NCBI RefSeq assembly: GCF_006542275.1
Contig: NZ_CP041217.1
Span: 806,001-870,000 of the forward strand
Source: Saccharibacillus brassicae
GTDB taxonomy: Bacteria > Bacillota > Bacilli > Paenibacillales > Paenibacillaceae
Direction: 5' to 3'
Length of the DNA stretch: 64,000 nt
This document shows positions 24,800 through 34,457 of this stretch, in pieces; within the stretch, counting starts at the first letter, position 1, and each line of letters starts with the position of its first letter. The position numbers and the translations under genes were made by a program. The notes beneath the pieces are model-generated. The model was not told where the DNA came from and did no database searches. It saw nothing but the letters and a program-made list of their open reading frames with translations.

Positions 24800-27391
24800 A
24801 TGCCAACCGAATTTTCCGCCTTTTCCGCGCCCGCAGCGCTGCTGAACGATTACCCGCTTGATCGCGTACGGATCAACGATCCTTATTTGCAAAATGCTTT
24901 TGCCAACGAAGTCCGCTATTTGCGGCAGTACGAGCCGGACCGGCTGCTGGCCGGGTTCCGCGAGACGCGCGGCCTTGCGCCGCTCGCCGAGCCCTATCCC
25001 GGCTGGGAAAGCACCGAGATTCGCGGCCATACGCTCGGCCATTACCTCAAATCGCTGGCCCAGGCGTGCGCAAGCTCCGGCGATCCCGAACTGCATGAGC
25101 GGTTGGAGACGCTGATCGCCGGACTCGCCGAATGCCAGTTCGAGAACGGGTACCTGTCCGCTTTTCCCGAAGAGCTGTTCGACCGGATCGAACGCCGGCA
25201 GCCGGCCTGGGTGCCGTGGTACACGATGCACAAGATCGTCGCGGGGCTGACGGCCGCGTTCGAATATGCCGGCAGTGAACGCGCGCTGGCGCTCGCTGCG
25301 AAGCTCGGCGACTGGATCGCCGGCCGGGCGCTGGCATGGACGCCGGAGATCCGCTTGGCCGTACTGGCCGTCGAATACGGCGGGATGAACGACTGCCTCT
25401 ACGACCTGTACCGGCTGACGGGCCAGACGGCGCATGTCGAAGCCGCGCACCTCTTCGACGAAGAGACGCTGTTCGGTCCGATCCGCGAAGGCCGCGACAT
25501 TTTGCGCGGCAAGCACGCGAACACGACCATCCCGAAATTTCTCGGCGCCCTGAACCGCTATCGCACGCTCGGCGAGAGCGAACGCTTCTATCTCGAAGCG
25601 GCGGAACGTTTCTGGGAGATGGTCGTGCACCATCACAGCTATATTACGGGCGGCAACAGCGAATGGGAACATTTCGGCGAGCCGGACCTGCTGGACCGCG
25701 AACGTTCCAACTTCACGGCCGAGACGTGCAACACGTACAATATGCTCAAGCTGTCGCGCGAGCTGTTCAAGCTGAGCGGCGACGTCAAATACGCCGATTT
25801 CTACGAAAATACGTTCCTGAACGCGATCCTCTCGTCGCAGCATCCGCATACCGGCATGACGATGTATTTCCAGCCGATGGCGACCGGCTATTTCAAAGTG
25901 TACAGTTCTCCGTTCGACCATTTCTGGTGCTGCACCGGTACCGGCATGGAGAGCTTCACCAAGCTGAACGACAGCTTGTACTTCCAGGCCGCGGACGGCA
26001 TCTTCGTCCACCAGTATGTCTCCTCGGAACTGGACGCCGAGGCGTTCGGCCTGAAGCTGCTCCAGCGCTCCGCCCTGCCGGAAGGCGATACGGCGTCCTT
26101 CGCCGTATCCCTGACCCGCCCGCAGTCCGGCCGGGTGTCGCTGCGCTTCCGCCTGCCGGCCTGGCTGGCCGGCGAGGCCGAGCTGACGCTCAACGGCGAA
26201 CGACTGGATATCCAGTCGCACGGCGGCTTCGCCGTCGTCGACCGCGTCTGGAGCGACGGCGACGAGGTCGAGCTGCGCCTGCCGATGACGCTGCGCGCGG
26301 TCGGCCTGCCCGACGCGCCGCATGCCGTCGCGTTCAAGTACGGCCCGCTCGTGCTCAGCGCGGGACTCGGCCAGGAAGACATGGCCGAGTCCGCCACCGG
26401 CGTGGCGGTGAGCGTGCCGACGAGGCCTATGCTCGTCAAGGACTTCCTGACGGTACCCGGCAGCCCCGACGAATGGCTGCGCTCTTTCGCTTCGCGCTGG
26501 GAACGGCGCGGCGAAGATCTCGAATTCGTCCTGCGCGGCACGGACGAAGACGAGCACTTGACGTTCACGCCGCATTACAAGCGGCACGGCGAGCGCTACG
26601 GCATCTACTGGCGCATCGTCGAAGCCGATTCGCCGGAGATGCAGCGGCATATTCTGGACGCGAAGCGCAGCAGCCGCGTGGAAGACCGGACCGTCGACAG
26701 CCTGCCGGTCGGCAACGACCAGTACGAGCTGGAGCATAAAGTCCGCGGCGAGCGGACGTTCGTCGACGTCTGGGACGGCAGCACGACCCGCCGCGCCGAG
26801 ACGGGCGGCTGGTTCGGCTATACGCTGTCGGTGCGTCCGCGCGAAGAGCAGGTGCTGGAAGCGACGTTTTTCTCCGGTCACCGCGGCGACCGGCCGATCA
26901 CGATCGAAGCCGGCGGAACGCTGCTCTTCGAAGGCGTCCCGGCGTCCGACGTCGAACGCGGGTTCCATACGCATCGCTATCCGCTGCCGGCGGACCTGAT
27001 CGGCGAGCGCGATACGCTCGACGTGATCTTCCGCGTCGCCGGCGAAGAGACAGGCATTTTCGGCATCCTGCGCGTCCTGATTCCGTTCGACACCGAAGCT
27101 TCGCTGCGGCGGCTTGAATTCAGTGCCGGCACGCTCGAACCGCCGTTCGAACCGGCGCGTATGCGCTACGCGCTGCATCTGCCGGCGGAGTCGGAGACGG
27201 CCGAGTACCTCGCCGTGCCGAGCCGCAGAAACGGCCTCGTGTACGAAAGCGGCGTACTGATCGAAGACACGATGCGCCGCACGGTCAAGCTCGGCGGCGC
27301 CCGCACGACGCTGCGCCTGACGTCCAAAGCCGAAGATCATACGGCAGCCCGCGATTACGTCATCGAAATCGTGAAGGCGGACACCAACTGA
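24800..27391 (+). CDS. Beta-L-arabinofuranosidase, GH127/GH146-like, long form
   Basis: An 863-aa DUF1680-type enzyme, distinct from the shorter neighbour. The catalytic (alpha/alpha)6 domain covers roughly residues 20-500. EWEHFGEP (E288/E290) is the likely acid/base region. E308 and C310 (AETCNTYNM) with the pair C377-C378 in FWCCTGTGMES form the expected zinc/cysteine site. Beta-sandwich regions follow, ending in a cadherin-like strand domain (~770-860). The ATG at 24800 follows GAGGAG; an upstream in-frame extension has no ribosome site. No signal peptide. Probable substrate is arabinan or arabinogalactan-type side chains; linkage is inferred. Confidence 0.9.
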   Translation: MPTEFSAFSAPAALLNDYPLDRVRINDPYLQNAFANEVRYLRQYEPDRLLAGFRETRGLAPLAEPYPGWESTEIRGHTLGHYLKSLAQACASSGDPELHERLETLIAGLAECQFENGYLSAFPEELFDRIERRQPAWVPWYTMHKIVAGLTAAFEYAGSERALALAAKLGDWIAGRALAWTPEIRLAVLAVEYGGMNDCLYDLYRLTGQTAHVEAAHLFDEETLFGPIREGRDILRGKHANTTIPKFLGALNRYRTLGESERFYLEAAERFWEMVVHHHSYITGGNSEWEHFGEPDLLDRERSNFTAETCNTYNMLKLSRELFKLSGDVKYADFYENTFLNAILSSQHPHTGMTMYFQPMATGYFKVYSSPFDHFWCCTGTGMESFTKLNDSLYFQAADGIFVHQYVSSELDAEAFGLKLLQRSALPEGDTASFAVSLTRPQSGRVSLRFRLPAWLAGEAELTLNGERLDIQSHGGFAVVDRVWSDGDEVELRLPMTLRAVGLPDAPHAVAFKYGPLVLSAGLGQEDMAESATGVAVSVPTRPMLVKDFLTVPGSPDEWLRSFASRWERRGEDLEFVLRGTDEDEHLTFTPHYKRHGERYGIYWRIVEADSPEMQRHILDAKRSSRVEDRTVDSLPVGNDQYELEHKVRGERTFVDVWDGSTTRRAETGGWFGYTLSVRPREEQVLEATFFSGHRGDRPITIEAGGTLLFEGVPASDVERGFHTHRYPLPADLIGERDTLDVIFRVAGEETGIFGILRVLIPFDTEASLRRLEFSAGTLEPPFEPARMRYALHLPAESETAEYLAVPSRRNGLVYESGVLIEDTMRRTVKLGGARTTLRLTSKAEDHTAARDYVIEIVKADTN

Positions 27392-27533
27392 AGTCCGTCC
27401 CTTTGCCGCCCGCCGCTGTGCACCCGCCTAAGCCGGCCGGAATCTTCCCCGGCTGCACGCTTTCCCGGCCGCAGCGGGTCCGATCCGGCTCTGCTTGGCT
27501 CCGCCCGTTCCCTGCACCCCTGATTCCGCACAC

Positions 27534-27571
27534 AAAAAGCGCTTTGCCCGATCAAGGGCAAAGCGCTTTTT
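27534..27571 (+). terminator. Terminator after the long arabinofuranosidase gene
   Basis: Perfect 16-base arms (AAAAAGCGCTTTGCCC and complement) around GATCAA. The A/T flanks let it work in both directions, so it may also end the convergent GH43 gene. Confidence 0.93.
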
Positions 27572-27727
27572 CACCTGTTCGTTTTCCGATTTCTATTCCG
27601 TTTTCCGGGTTCTATTCCGTTTTCCGATTTCATCCCGTTTCCGATCCTTATTCGGGTTTCCGATTCTATCCCTTTTCCGATTACTTTTCCGGTTGCAGAC
27701 TTCCGCGGCTCGATGCCCGTACCCCGC
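27572..27727. repeat. Degenerate TTCCG-rich repeat zone
   Basis: Irregular repeats of a ~17-base unit built on CCGTTTTCCGATT fill 27580-27700, between a terminator and the convergent GH43 stop codon. No coding signal. Confidence 0.65.
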
Positions 27728-28726
27728 TTACCGGTCGCTGCCGATCTCCGCAGCCGGAGCCGCCGCCGTATCCGCTTCCGGCACGCCGAAGTCCGGCAGC
27801 CCGTCTTCCGTCCAGCCGAAAGCTTTGACGCGCGCATGGCGGTTCGGATCGTACAGCGGATCGCCCTGGATGTCTTTGTAACTCCGGGCGTGGTAGACGA
27901 GCAGCGGTTCGCCGCCCTCGCCGGTCGTAAAGCAGTTGTGGCCCGGCCCGTACTGCCCGTTCTCCTCGCTGGTCGCGAAGACGGGACGGTCCAGCTTCGT
28001 CCATGCAGCCGGCGACAGCAGATCGGCGTCTTCGTCCGCGAACAGCAGGCCCATACAGTAATGATGGTCCGTCGCGCTGCCCGAGAACGTGATCCATATC
28101 CGGCCTCCGTGCTTCAAGACCGCCGCGCCTTCATTGACCGAAAAGCCGATCTTTTCCCAGTCATGCTGCGGCGTGCTGATCATGATCTGCGGACCTTTGA
28201 GCGTCCAGCCGTTCTCCATCTCCGACAGGTACAGATTCGAATTGCCGGGAATGTTCGGGTCCTGCTGTGCCCATACGTAATAACGTTTGCCCCGGTGCTC
28301 GAACGACGTCGCATCCAGCGCGAACGATTCCCAGGCAGTGATCATCTGGCCTTTTTCTGTCCACGTTCCTTCGAGCGGGTTATCCGACGCATTTTCCAGC
28401 ACGTACATCCGGTGATCGAACAGTCCTTCGTTCGTCTCCGTCGTATGCGCCGCCGCGAAATACATATACCATTTGCCGTCGATCCGGTGCAGCTCGGGAG
28501 CCCAGATGTTGGCGCTCATCGGTCCGCTTTGCCGTTTGGTCCAGATTACGACGGGCTCTGCTGTCCGCAGCCCTTCGATCGTCCGGGCCCGTCTGAGTTC
28601 GAGTCGATCGTATTCCGGCACCGAAGCGGTAAAATAGTAATAGCCGTCGTCGTGCTTGTGAATATACGGGTCGGCCCGCTGCTCGATCAGGGGATTGCTG
28701 TACCTTTTCGTCTCGTCCATGTCCAT
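27728..28726 (-). CDS. GH43-family glycosidase (probable alpha-L-arabinofuranosidase)
   Basis: A 332-aa five-bladed beta-propeller glycosidase. The three expected acidic residues are visible: base Asp19 in RADPYIH, the pKa-modulating Asp in FALDATSF, and the acid Glu in VNEGAAVL. IWAPELHRIDGKWYMYFAAA is the typical second-blade motif. No signal peptide. Two ATGs (28726 and 28720) share an AGGAG site; I keep the longer. The stop codon is followed by a terminator shared with the convergent arabinofuranosidase gene. It is 33 bp downstream of a sugar permease gene, so it is probably the last gene of that transporter operon. Confidence 0.92.
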   Translation of the reverse strand: MDMDETKRYSNPLIEQRADPYIHKHDDGYYYFTASVPEYDRLELRRARTIEGLRTAEPVVIWTKRQSGPMSANIWAPELHRIDGKWYMYFAAAHTTETNEGLFDHRMYVLENASDNPLEGTWTEKGQMITAWESFALDATSFEHRGKRYYVWAQQDPNIPGNSNLYLSEMENGWTLKGPQIMISTPQHDWEKIGFSVNEGAAVLKHGGRIWITFSGSATDHHYCMGLLFADEDADLLSPAAWTKLDRPVFATSEENGQYGPGHNCFTTGEGGEPLLVYHARSYKDIQGDPLYDPNRHARVKAFGWTEDGLPDFGVPEADTAAAPAAEIGSDR

Positions 28727-28759
28727 GTCTCTCCTTGTGTCCTTGAATAGGGATCGTGC

Positions 28760-29641
28760 TCAGCCTTTGACCGCGCCGGCCGTCATGCCGTCGATGAAAT
28801 ATTTCTGGAAGGCGACGAACAGCAGGAAAATCGGGATGATCGAGAAAAACGAACCGACGATCAGCAGATCGTAGTTGTTGCCATACGGCGTCAGCAGCGT
28901 CTTGAGTCCGATCGGCAGCGTATATTTGCGTTCGTCGCTCAGCACCATGAACGGCCAGAGGAAATTGTTCCAGCTGTTCATTCCGTTCAGGATCGCCATC
29001 GCCGCGAACGAAGGCTTCATGATCGGCAGGATCAATCTCCAGTAGATGCCGTATTCGCTCGCTCCGTCGACGCGGCCCGCCGCGATGATCTCTTTCGGAA
29101 TGCCGCTCAAATACTGCCGGAAAAAGAAGATCGTCGCCGCGCTCGCGATACCGGGCAAAATGATCGCCGAATACGTATTCATCAGCTTGAGGTTGAAGAT
29201 GAGGGTGTACAGCGGAAGCAGCAAAATTTCGAACGGCACCATCATGATCAGCAGCACGCAGATGAACAAAAAGTTTTTGCCTTTGAATTCATAGGCGGAA
29301 AAGCCGTAGGCGACCGTCGCGCTGACGATCAGCGTAAGTGCCACCTGAACGACCGTCAGCAGCAGCGAATTGAAAAACCAGATAAAATACGAATGGTCGC
29401 CCGTAAACAGATAGGTATAATTGTCGAAGCTCATGACCGACAAATCGAACTTCAGATTCAGGCCGTAGCGGATCAGCTCTTCGCCGGGCTTGAACGAAGC
29501 AAGCGCGATCGCGTAAAAAGGAATCAGGATCACTCCGCACAGCAGCGTAAACAGAACGAACAGCAAAATTTTGAGCGGAATGTCTTTTTTGACCGACAGG
29601 CCCGAGCGTTCGTTCATTTTGAGCGTCGTCTCTTTCTTCAT
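28760..29641 (-). CDS. Carbohydrate ABC transporter permease (MalG/AraQ type)
   Basis: A 293-aa CUT1 permease with six membrane segments and the EAA loop AAGRVDGASEYGIYWRLILP. The C-terminus FIDGMTAGAVKG is typical. Its start lies directly after the stop of the partner permease, with AGGAGG upstream. It forms one operon with the binding protein at 30669, the partner permease and the GH43 enzyme at 27728, which points to arabino-oligosaccharide uptake. Confidence 0.95.
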   Translation of the reverse strand: MKKETTLKMNERSGLSVKKDIPLKILLFVLFTLLCGVILIPFYAIALASFKPGEELIRYGLNLKFDLSVMSFDNYTYLFTGDHSYFIWFFNSLLLTVVQVALTLIVSATVAYGFSAYEFKGKNFLFICVLLIMMVPFEILLLPLYTLIFNLKLMNTYSAIILPGIASAATIFFFRQYLSGIPKEIIAAGRVDGASEYGIYWRLILPIMKPSFAAMAILNGMNSWNNFLWPFMVLSDERKYTLPIGLKTLLTPYGNNYDLLIVGSFFSIIPIFLLFVAFQKYFIDGMTAGAVKG

Positions 29642-29642
29642 C

Positions 29643-30536
29643 TTAATCCTCCTTCTTGAACAGTCCGGAGAAGGCGAGCTGGATCATGTTGATCGTCATC
29701 GCCAGCACCAGCAGCACGATGCCGACCGCCGCCGCGTAACCGAGATTGCTTTTCTCGATCCCTTGGCGATACAAATAGCCGACGATCGTCAGACCGATAT
29801 TTTTCGGAGAATTGTTGCCGTTCCAGATCATCAGACTTTCGATAAACATCGCAAGTCCCGCGTAGATGCTGATCGTCAGCACGTAGATCGTCGTCGGCTT
29901 GAGCAGCGGCATCGTGATCATGCGGAATTTCTGCCACGCCGAAGCGCCGTCGATCGAAGCGGCTTCGTAATAATCTTCCGGTATGCTTTTGAGTCCCGAC
30001 AGGAAATACAGGATATTCACACCGAGCCAGCGCCACGTCGCAAGCGCCAGCAGCGCGATAAAGCCGGTCACCTGCCCTTTGAGGAACTTGACCGGTTCGA
30101 TGCCGAACAGGCCGAGGAAGCTGTTGATCAGCGATCCGTCCATTTCCCCGAACATGAGGCGGAAGATCGTGCCGGCCACGACGACCGAAGTCAGCGCGGG
30201 GAAAAACAGCGACGATTTGAAAAATTCGCGGCCCCACATGAATTTGTTGTTGATCAGTACCGCCAGCAGCATCGGCAGCGGAATAAGGATCAGCAGCGTG
30301 CAGAGCATGTACACGGCGCTGTTCATGACCGCTTTGAGGAAGATCGTATCGCCGAGCAGCTTCGTATAATTGTCCAGTCCTATCCACTGCGCTTCCTGTC
30401 CGAGCGACAGCTTCTGGAAGCTCATCGTGAACGAACTGCCGAGCGGATATACCCAGAAGACCAGGAATACCAGAATGAACGGCATTACGAACACGTAGGG
30501 AGCGACTTTTTGCGAGTACAGGAATCGTTTGATCAT
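29643..30536 (-). CDS. Carbohydrate ABC transporter permease (MalF/AraP type)
   Basis: A 297-aa CUT1 permease. It starts with a basic region and a membrane segment at ~13-35, and has the EAA loop EAASIDGASAWQKFRMITMP. It is separated from the binding-protein gene by a 132-bp gap with a hairpin, as is common where the receptor must be made in excess. Confidence 0.95.
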   Translation of the reverse strand: MIKRFLYSQKVAPYVFVMPFILVFLVFWVYPLGSSFTMSFQKLSLGQEAQWIGLDNYTKLLGDTIFLKAVMNSAVYMLCTLLILIPLPMLLAVLINNKFMWGREFFKSSLFFPALTSVVVAGTIFRLMFGEMDGSLINSFLGLFGIEPVKFLKGQVTGFIALLALATWRWLGVNILYFLSGLKSIPEDYYEAASIDGASAWQKFRMITMPLLKPTTIYVLTISIYAGLAMFIESLMIWNGNNSPKNIGLTIVGYLYRQGIEKSNLGYAAAVGIVLLVLAMTINMIQLAFSGLFKKED

Positions 30537-30564
30537 TTCTCGGCACCTTCTTTGAATAGAGAAC

Positions 30565-30604
30565 CCCGCCTCCGCGCAAAAGGAAATCTTTCGCGGCAGG
30601 CGGG
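30565..30604 (-). terminator. Intercistronic hairpin between binding protein and permease genes
   Basis: CCCGCCTCCGCG pairs with CGCGGCAGGCGGG (one bulge) around a 15-base loop and lacks a T tract. It probably limits read-through or protects the upstream mRNA rather than ending transcription fully. Confidence 0.55.
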
Positions 30605-30668
30605 AGCTCGTTAGAATGGAAAACGCGGCTTGCAGGCTTGTTCAGCTGCATGCGGATCGGTAAGCGGT

Positions 30669-32003
30669 CTATTGAAGTTCCTGCTCGATCTGCGCCTGGG
30701 CATCGTTCAGCGCCTGTTCGATGTCTTTGTCGTCTTCGAAAATCTCATTCAGCGTTACGGTACTGAATACGTTGTTGATCGTCGGGGAAGCGGGTACCGA
30801 TTTGACGAATTTGATTTCGTCGCGAATCTCGTTCAACACGTCGAACGGATTGTTTTTGAAATATTTCACGAATTCGTTGTCCGGGTTATGCGTCACTTCT
30901 TTCATGTCCCACACTTTCATGTTGACCGGATCGAAGCCGAGCGTGTTCCAGATTTCGATGTTCGCGTCTTCGGACAGTTTGGCGAAGGCGAGGAAGTCTT
31001 TGGCGAGCTGTACGTCTTTGGCCGTCTTGGTCACGACCGTGCCTGTTCCGCCGCCGCCGACCGAACGCGGCATGCCTTTTTCGAACACGGGAATCGGCGC
31101 GATCGCGATCTTGCCTGCGAGGTCCGGCATGTAGTTCGTAAAGCGGGACATCATCCACAGCGGCATGAAAGCGGTAGCGTAATTGCCGGAGTTGTATTCG
31201 CCGTAAGCTTCTTCCGTATCCGGCTGTCCGCCGGCGATCGTCGCGATGACGTTGCTGGCCTGAAGGTCTTTGAGCATCTTAAGCGCTTTGGCCATCTCCG
31301 GTGTGTTCACCTGCGGCTTGCCGTCGGCATCCGTGTAATCGGAACCCTGCTGGGCCAGCAGCATCGATTCTTGCCACGGCGCGCTCGTGTCGGCGGTGCC
31401 CATGTATTTGCCGGTTTTTTCGTAGACCTGCTGGCCGGCTTTTTTGAAATCGTCCCATGTCTCGATCTTCGTGTAGTCGACGCCGGCTTCATCCAGAATT
31501 TCGGTATTGTAAAAAGCGACCGAAGCGCCGACGTGGGTCGGAATGCCGTAATTTTGTCCGTCTTTGGTATAGATATCGATACGGGATTTGACGATGGTGT
31601 CGCGGTAAGGATCGATAACGTCGTTCAGCGGTTCAAGCTGCGGGGTGCCTTTGAGGAAATCGGGGAATTTGCCGAGCTCGATATCGGCGATGTCCGGCGC
31701 GCCCGTGCCGGTCTGCAGCGCGATCGACAGCTTGTTGTGCATATCGTCGTAAGGCATGACCGTAACGTTGAGCTTGATCTGGCGGTCGGCGTTTTCCTTG
31801 TTCCACTTTTCGAGCATCTTCTCGAAATGCTTGCCGTGCAGTTCGACGAACGTCCAATAGGACAGCTCGGTGGCGCCTTCGCCCGCTCCCGCGTCGATGA
31901 CCGACTTCTCGCCCGACGACGCGCTGCTCGGCGTATTGCCGCAGCCCGACATCACGAGCAGCAGCGCGCACAGCGTTAACAGGATCCATCCTTTTTTCAT
32001 CAT
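30669..32003 (-). CDS. Extracellular sugar-binding lipoprotein
   Basis: A 444-aa family-1 solute-binding protein. The signal peptide ends at the lipobox MSGC, with Cys21 lipidated, and is followed by an S/G-rich linker. The mature part shows IADIELGKFPDFLKG and the VVTKTAKDVQLAKDFLAFAK segment typical of oligosaccharide receptors. It is first in the operon with two permeases and a GH43 enzyme, and divergent from an ArsR-type regulator. The ligand is inferred to be arabinan-derived. Confidence 0.94.
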   Translation of the reverse strand: MMKKGWILLTLCALLLVMSGCGNTPSSASSGEKSVIDAGAGEGATELSYWTFVELHGKHFEKMLEKWNKENADRQIKLNVTVMPYDDMHNKLSIALQTGTGAPDIADIELGKFPDFLKGTPQLEPLNDVIDPYRDTIVKSRIDIYTKDGQNYGIPTHVGASVAFYNTEILDEAGVDYTKIETWDDFKKAGQQVYEKTGKYMGTADTSAPWQESMLLAQQGSDYTDADGKPQVNTPEMAKALKMLKDLQASNVIATIAGGQPDTEEAYGEYNSGNYATAFMPLWMMSRFTNYMPDLAGKIAIAPIPVFEKGMPRSVGGGGTGTVVTKTAKDVQLAKDFLAFAKLSEDANIEIWNTLGFDPVNMKVWDMKEVTHNPDNEFVKYFKNNPFDVLNEIRDEIKFVKSVPASPTINNVFSTVTLNEIFEDDKDIEQALNDAQAQIEQELQ

Positions 32004-32419
32004 CTTTTTTGACCCTCCCGAATAATAAGAATATGTAACGCAAATACGCTTCTCTGTTGATCCCCCTTTGTTTTAGATAAATCCAAAACGATTAATCAAT
32101 GATTGAATGTATACGCTTGCAGGAATAAAATAACATAGGAATCCCCCGTTGTAAACTACAAGTTTCAAAACGTTCGCGAACGAAAATCCTATAGGAAAGG
32201 CTTTGCAGTAGCGTTTTCAGATTAATATCCGAAAACGGGGTACTTTTTATTTTAGTTTAGATAAATCTATAATTAAATGCCTGTTTTGCGTATATTTCTG
32301 CTTCCAAATGTATCTTTTTCCTTTCGACAGGGTCCGAATTCCTTTTTTTCGTGCTTTATGTTTATAATGATCTAAACTAGTGAACCGTTTCAGGACAACT
32401 TGGGAAAGTGGGAACCGAC
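32004..32419. promoter_or_regulatory. Divergent regulatory region with repeated operator-like sites
   Basis: A 416-bp AT-rich region between the binding-protein gene and the ArsR-type gene. The 12-mer TTTAGATAAATC occurs twice in the same orientation (32072-32083 and 32256-32267). The second copy is preceded by TAGTTTAGAT, whose reverse complement ATCTAAACTA lies at 32370-32379. That last site sits just after a TATAAT box (32363-32368), where a repressor would block the regulator gene. A perfect palindrome CGTTCGCGAACG lies at 32171-32182. Which protein binds these sites is inferred, most simply the adjacent ArsR-type regulator. Confidence 0.6.
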
Positions 32420-33379
32420 ATGATCTACATCAAAGAGCTGATGAACGGCATCGATATCTTTAAAGCGTTAAGCTCGGAAATCCGCATACAAATCCTCGAA
32501 CTGCTGGCGCGCCACGGCGAACTGAACCTGAACGAACTGGCCAAAAAGCTCAAACTGAGCAACGGCGCGATCACCCCGCATATCAAAAAGCTCGAAGACT
32601 GCGGACTGATCGAGATCCGGACGGCGGGCGGCAAGCACGGCCTGCAGAAGCTGTGTTACCTGAACAAAGACAAACTCATGGTCGACCTGCGCAGCAAGGA
32701 AGCCGACAATCTGTACGAAGTCGAGCTTCAGGTCGGGCATTACAGCGACTACAAAGCGGTCCCGACGTGCGGCCTCGCGACCAAGGACAGCATCATCGGC
32801 GATTTCGACGACCCGCGCTATTTTGCCGATCCCCAGCGGATCCACGCCGAGATTATCTGGCTGGCCGAAGGCTTCGTGGAATACCGGATTCCGAATTACC
32901 TCAAAGCCAACCACAGCTTCCGCGAGATCCAGTTTTCGATGGAGATCGCTTCGGAGGCGCCCGGCTATAACGATTTTTATCCGTCGGACATCGATTTTTC
33001 GCTCAATGGCATTCCGATCGGGACCTGGACGAGCCCCGGCGATTACGGCGACGTGCGCGGCACATTCAATCCCGATTGGTGGCCGCCGCATCTTAACCAG
33101 TACGGCATGCTCAAGCTGATCCGCGTCAACGGCGAAGGCAGCTTCGTCGACGGCTGCCGCATCTCGGACGTGACGCTGGCCGATATCCGGCTCGATTACC
33201 GGAGCGAACTCACTTTCCGTATGGCCGTCACCGAAGGACCGCTGAACAAGCGCGGCCTGACGCTGTTCGGCCGGCATTTCGGCAATTACGCCCAACATCT
33301 GCTCGCGCGCGTGCTGTACGACGTGCACGACAGCGAAGCGCCGGCCGAAGAATCTCCCGCCGCGGCTTCGGCGACCTGA
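32420..33379 (+). CDS. ArsR-type winged-helix regulator with large C-terminal domain
   Basis: About 319 aa, three times the usual ArsR length. Residues ~5-75 form the winged helix (ALSSEIRIQILELLARHGEL, then LSNGAITPHIKKLEDCGLIE). The rest (~95-300) is an uncharacterised domain with beta-rich motifs such as FSLNGIPIGTWTSPGDYGDV and FNPDWWPPHLNQYGMLKLI, which may sense a sugar or other small ligand. I see no metal-binding ArsR motif. I prefer the ATG at 32420; a GTG four codons upstream is also possible. Divergent from the transporter operon, sharing repeated operator-like sites. Confidence 0.85.
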   Translation: MIYIKELMNGIDIFKALSSEIRIQILELLARHGELNLNELAKKLKLSNGAITPHIKKLEDCGLIEIRTAGGKHGLQKLCYLNKDKLMVDLRSKEADNLYEVELQVGHYSDYKAVPTCGLATKDSIIGDFDDPRYFADPQRIHAEIIWLAEGFVEYRIPNYLKANHSFREIQFSMEIASEAPGYNDFYPSDIDFSLNGIPIGTWTSPGDYGDVRGTFNPDWWPPHLNQYGMLKLIRVNGEGSFVDGCRISDVTLADIRLDYRSELTFRMAVTEGPLNKRGLTLFGRHFGNYAQHLLARVLYDVHDSEAPAEESPAAASAT

Positions 33380-33424
33380 CGGCGCCGGGTTGGCGCAGAC
33401 GAAGCTTCACGTACAATCAAGCCT

Positions 33425-33464
33425 GCACGACGAAGAGGCCGGAGATCCGGCCTCTTCGTCGTGC
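33425..33464. terminator. Bidirectional hairpin between convergent genes
   Basis: Perfect 18-base arms (33425-33442, 33447-33464; core GACGAAGAGGCCGG) around AGAT, between the ArsR-type gene and a convergent permease gene. The T tract is weak on both sides. Confidence 0.75.
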
Positions 33465-33500
33465 ACTTTGCAGGCTTCAACGCCGCCGCGGCAGCTTCGG

Positions 33501-34421
33501 TCAGCCTTTGACCGAGCCGATCATGACGCCTTTGTCGAAATACTTTTGCAGGAACGGATACACGAGCAGGATCGGCAGCGTCGAGACGATAATGACGCCG
33601 TATTTGACCTGGTCGGCATACTGCTGGGCATAGCCGCCCGACGCTCCGCCGGCACCGGCGCCCTGGGAGAACACCTGGTTGGACAGCAAAATGTCGCGCA
33701 GTACGATTTGCAGCGGCTGAAGATCGTTGCTGCGAATATAGATCAGGCCCGTGAAGAAATCGTTCCAGTGCGCGACCAGGTAATACAGCCCGATGACCGA
33801 CACGATCGCTTTGGACAGCGGCAGCACGACCGAACCGAAATACCGGAAGTGCGAGCAGCCGTCCATCGCCGCCGCTTCGTACAGCTCTTTCGGGATCGAA
33901 CTTTCGAAAAAGGACCGCGCAATGATCAGGTTGTACACGTTCACGCTGAACGGCAGGATGAACACCCAGATCGTGTTGAGCATGTTCAGGTCTTTCATCA
34001 GCAGGTAAGTCGGAATCAGCCCGCCGCCGAAAAACAGCGTGACGACGAACGCGAACATGATAAAGCGCCGGGCGCGGAACTCGTGCCGGGACAGCACGTA
34101 GGCCGCCGGCAGCGTGAACAGCAGGTTTACCGCCGTCCCGAGCACCGTATACAGGATCGTGTTGCCGTAGCCGGTCCAGATCCGCTGGTCTTTGAAGATT
34201 TCCGTGTAGCCGAAAAAGCTGATGTCTTTCGGAAAAATCGTCACCTGCCCTGTCGAGACGAGCGTCGAATTGCTGATCGAAGCGATGACGACAAAATACA
34301 GCGGATAGACGATACTGAGGAAGATCAGCAGACAGATCGTCAGCACGACCGCGTCGAACACCCACTCGCCGGGGCTTCGTTTATGCACGACTTCTTTTTG
34401 TTTTTTATGCGCAAGCTGCAT
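33501..34421 (-). CDS. Carbohydrate ABC transporter permease (LplC/YtcP type)
   Basis: A 306-aa CUT1 permease with the EAA loop YEAAAMDGCSHFRYFGSVVL and C-terminus FDKGVMIGSVKG. A small insert rich in G and A (FSQGAGAGGASGGYAQQYAD) near residues 245-265 is common in this subgroup. It lies 36 bp downstream of the partner permease in a three-gene operon headed by the binding protein at 35496. Confidence 0.95.
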   Translation of the reverse strand: MQLAHKKQKEVVHKRSPGEWVFDAVVLTICLLIFLSIVYPLYFVVIASISNSTLVSTGQVTIFPKDISFFGYTEIFKDQRIWTGYGNTILYTVLGTAVNLLFTLPAAYVLSRHEFRARRFIMFAFVVTLFFGGGLIPTYLLMKDLNMLNTIWVFILPFSVNVYNLIIARSFFESSIPKELYEAAAMDGCSHFRYFGSVVLPLSKAIVSVIGLYYLVAHWNDFFTGLIYIRSNDLQPLQIVLRDILLSNQVFSQGAGAGGASGGYAQQYADQVKYGVIIVSTLPILLVYPFLQKYFDKGVMIGSVKG

Positions 34422-34457
34422 GGTGATTCCGCTCCTTTCGTCCCCGGCCTGCCGGCG

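Noticed and set aside
24767-27340. An 857-codon open frame opposite the long arabinofuranosidase gene
   Set aside because: Antisense to a gene with an intact active site; no recognisable domain.
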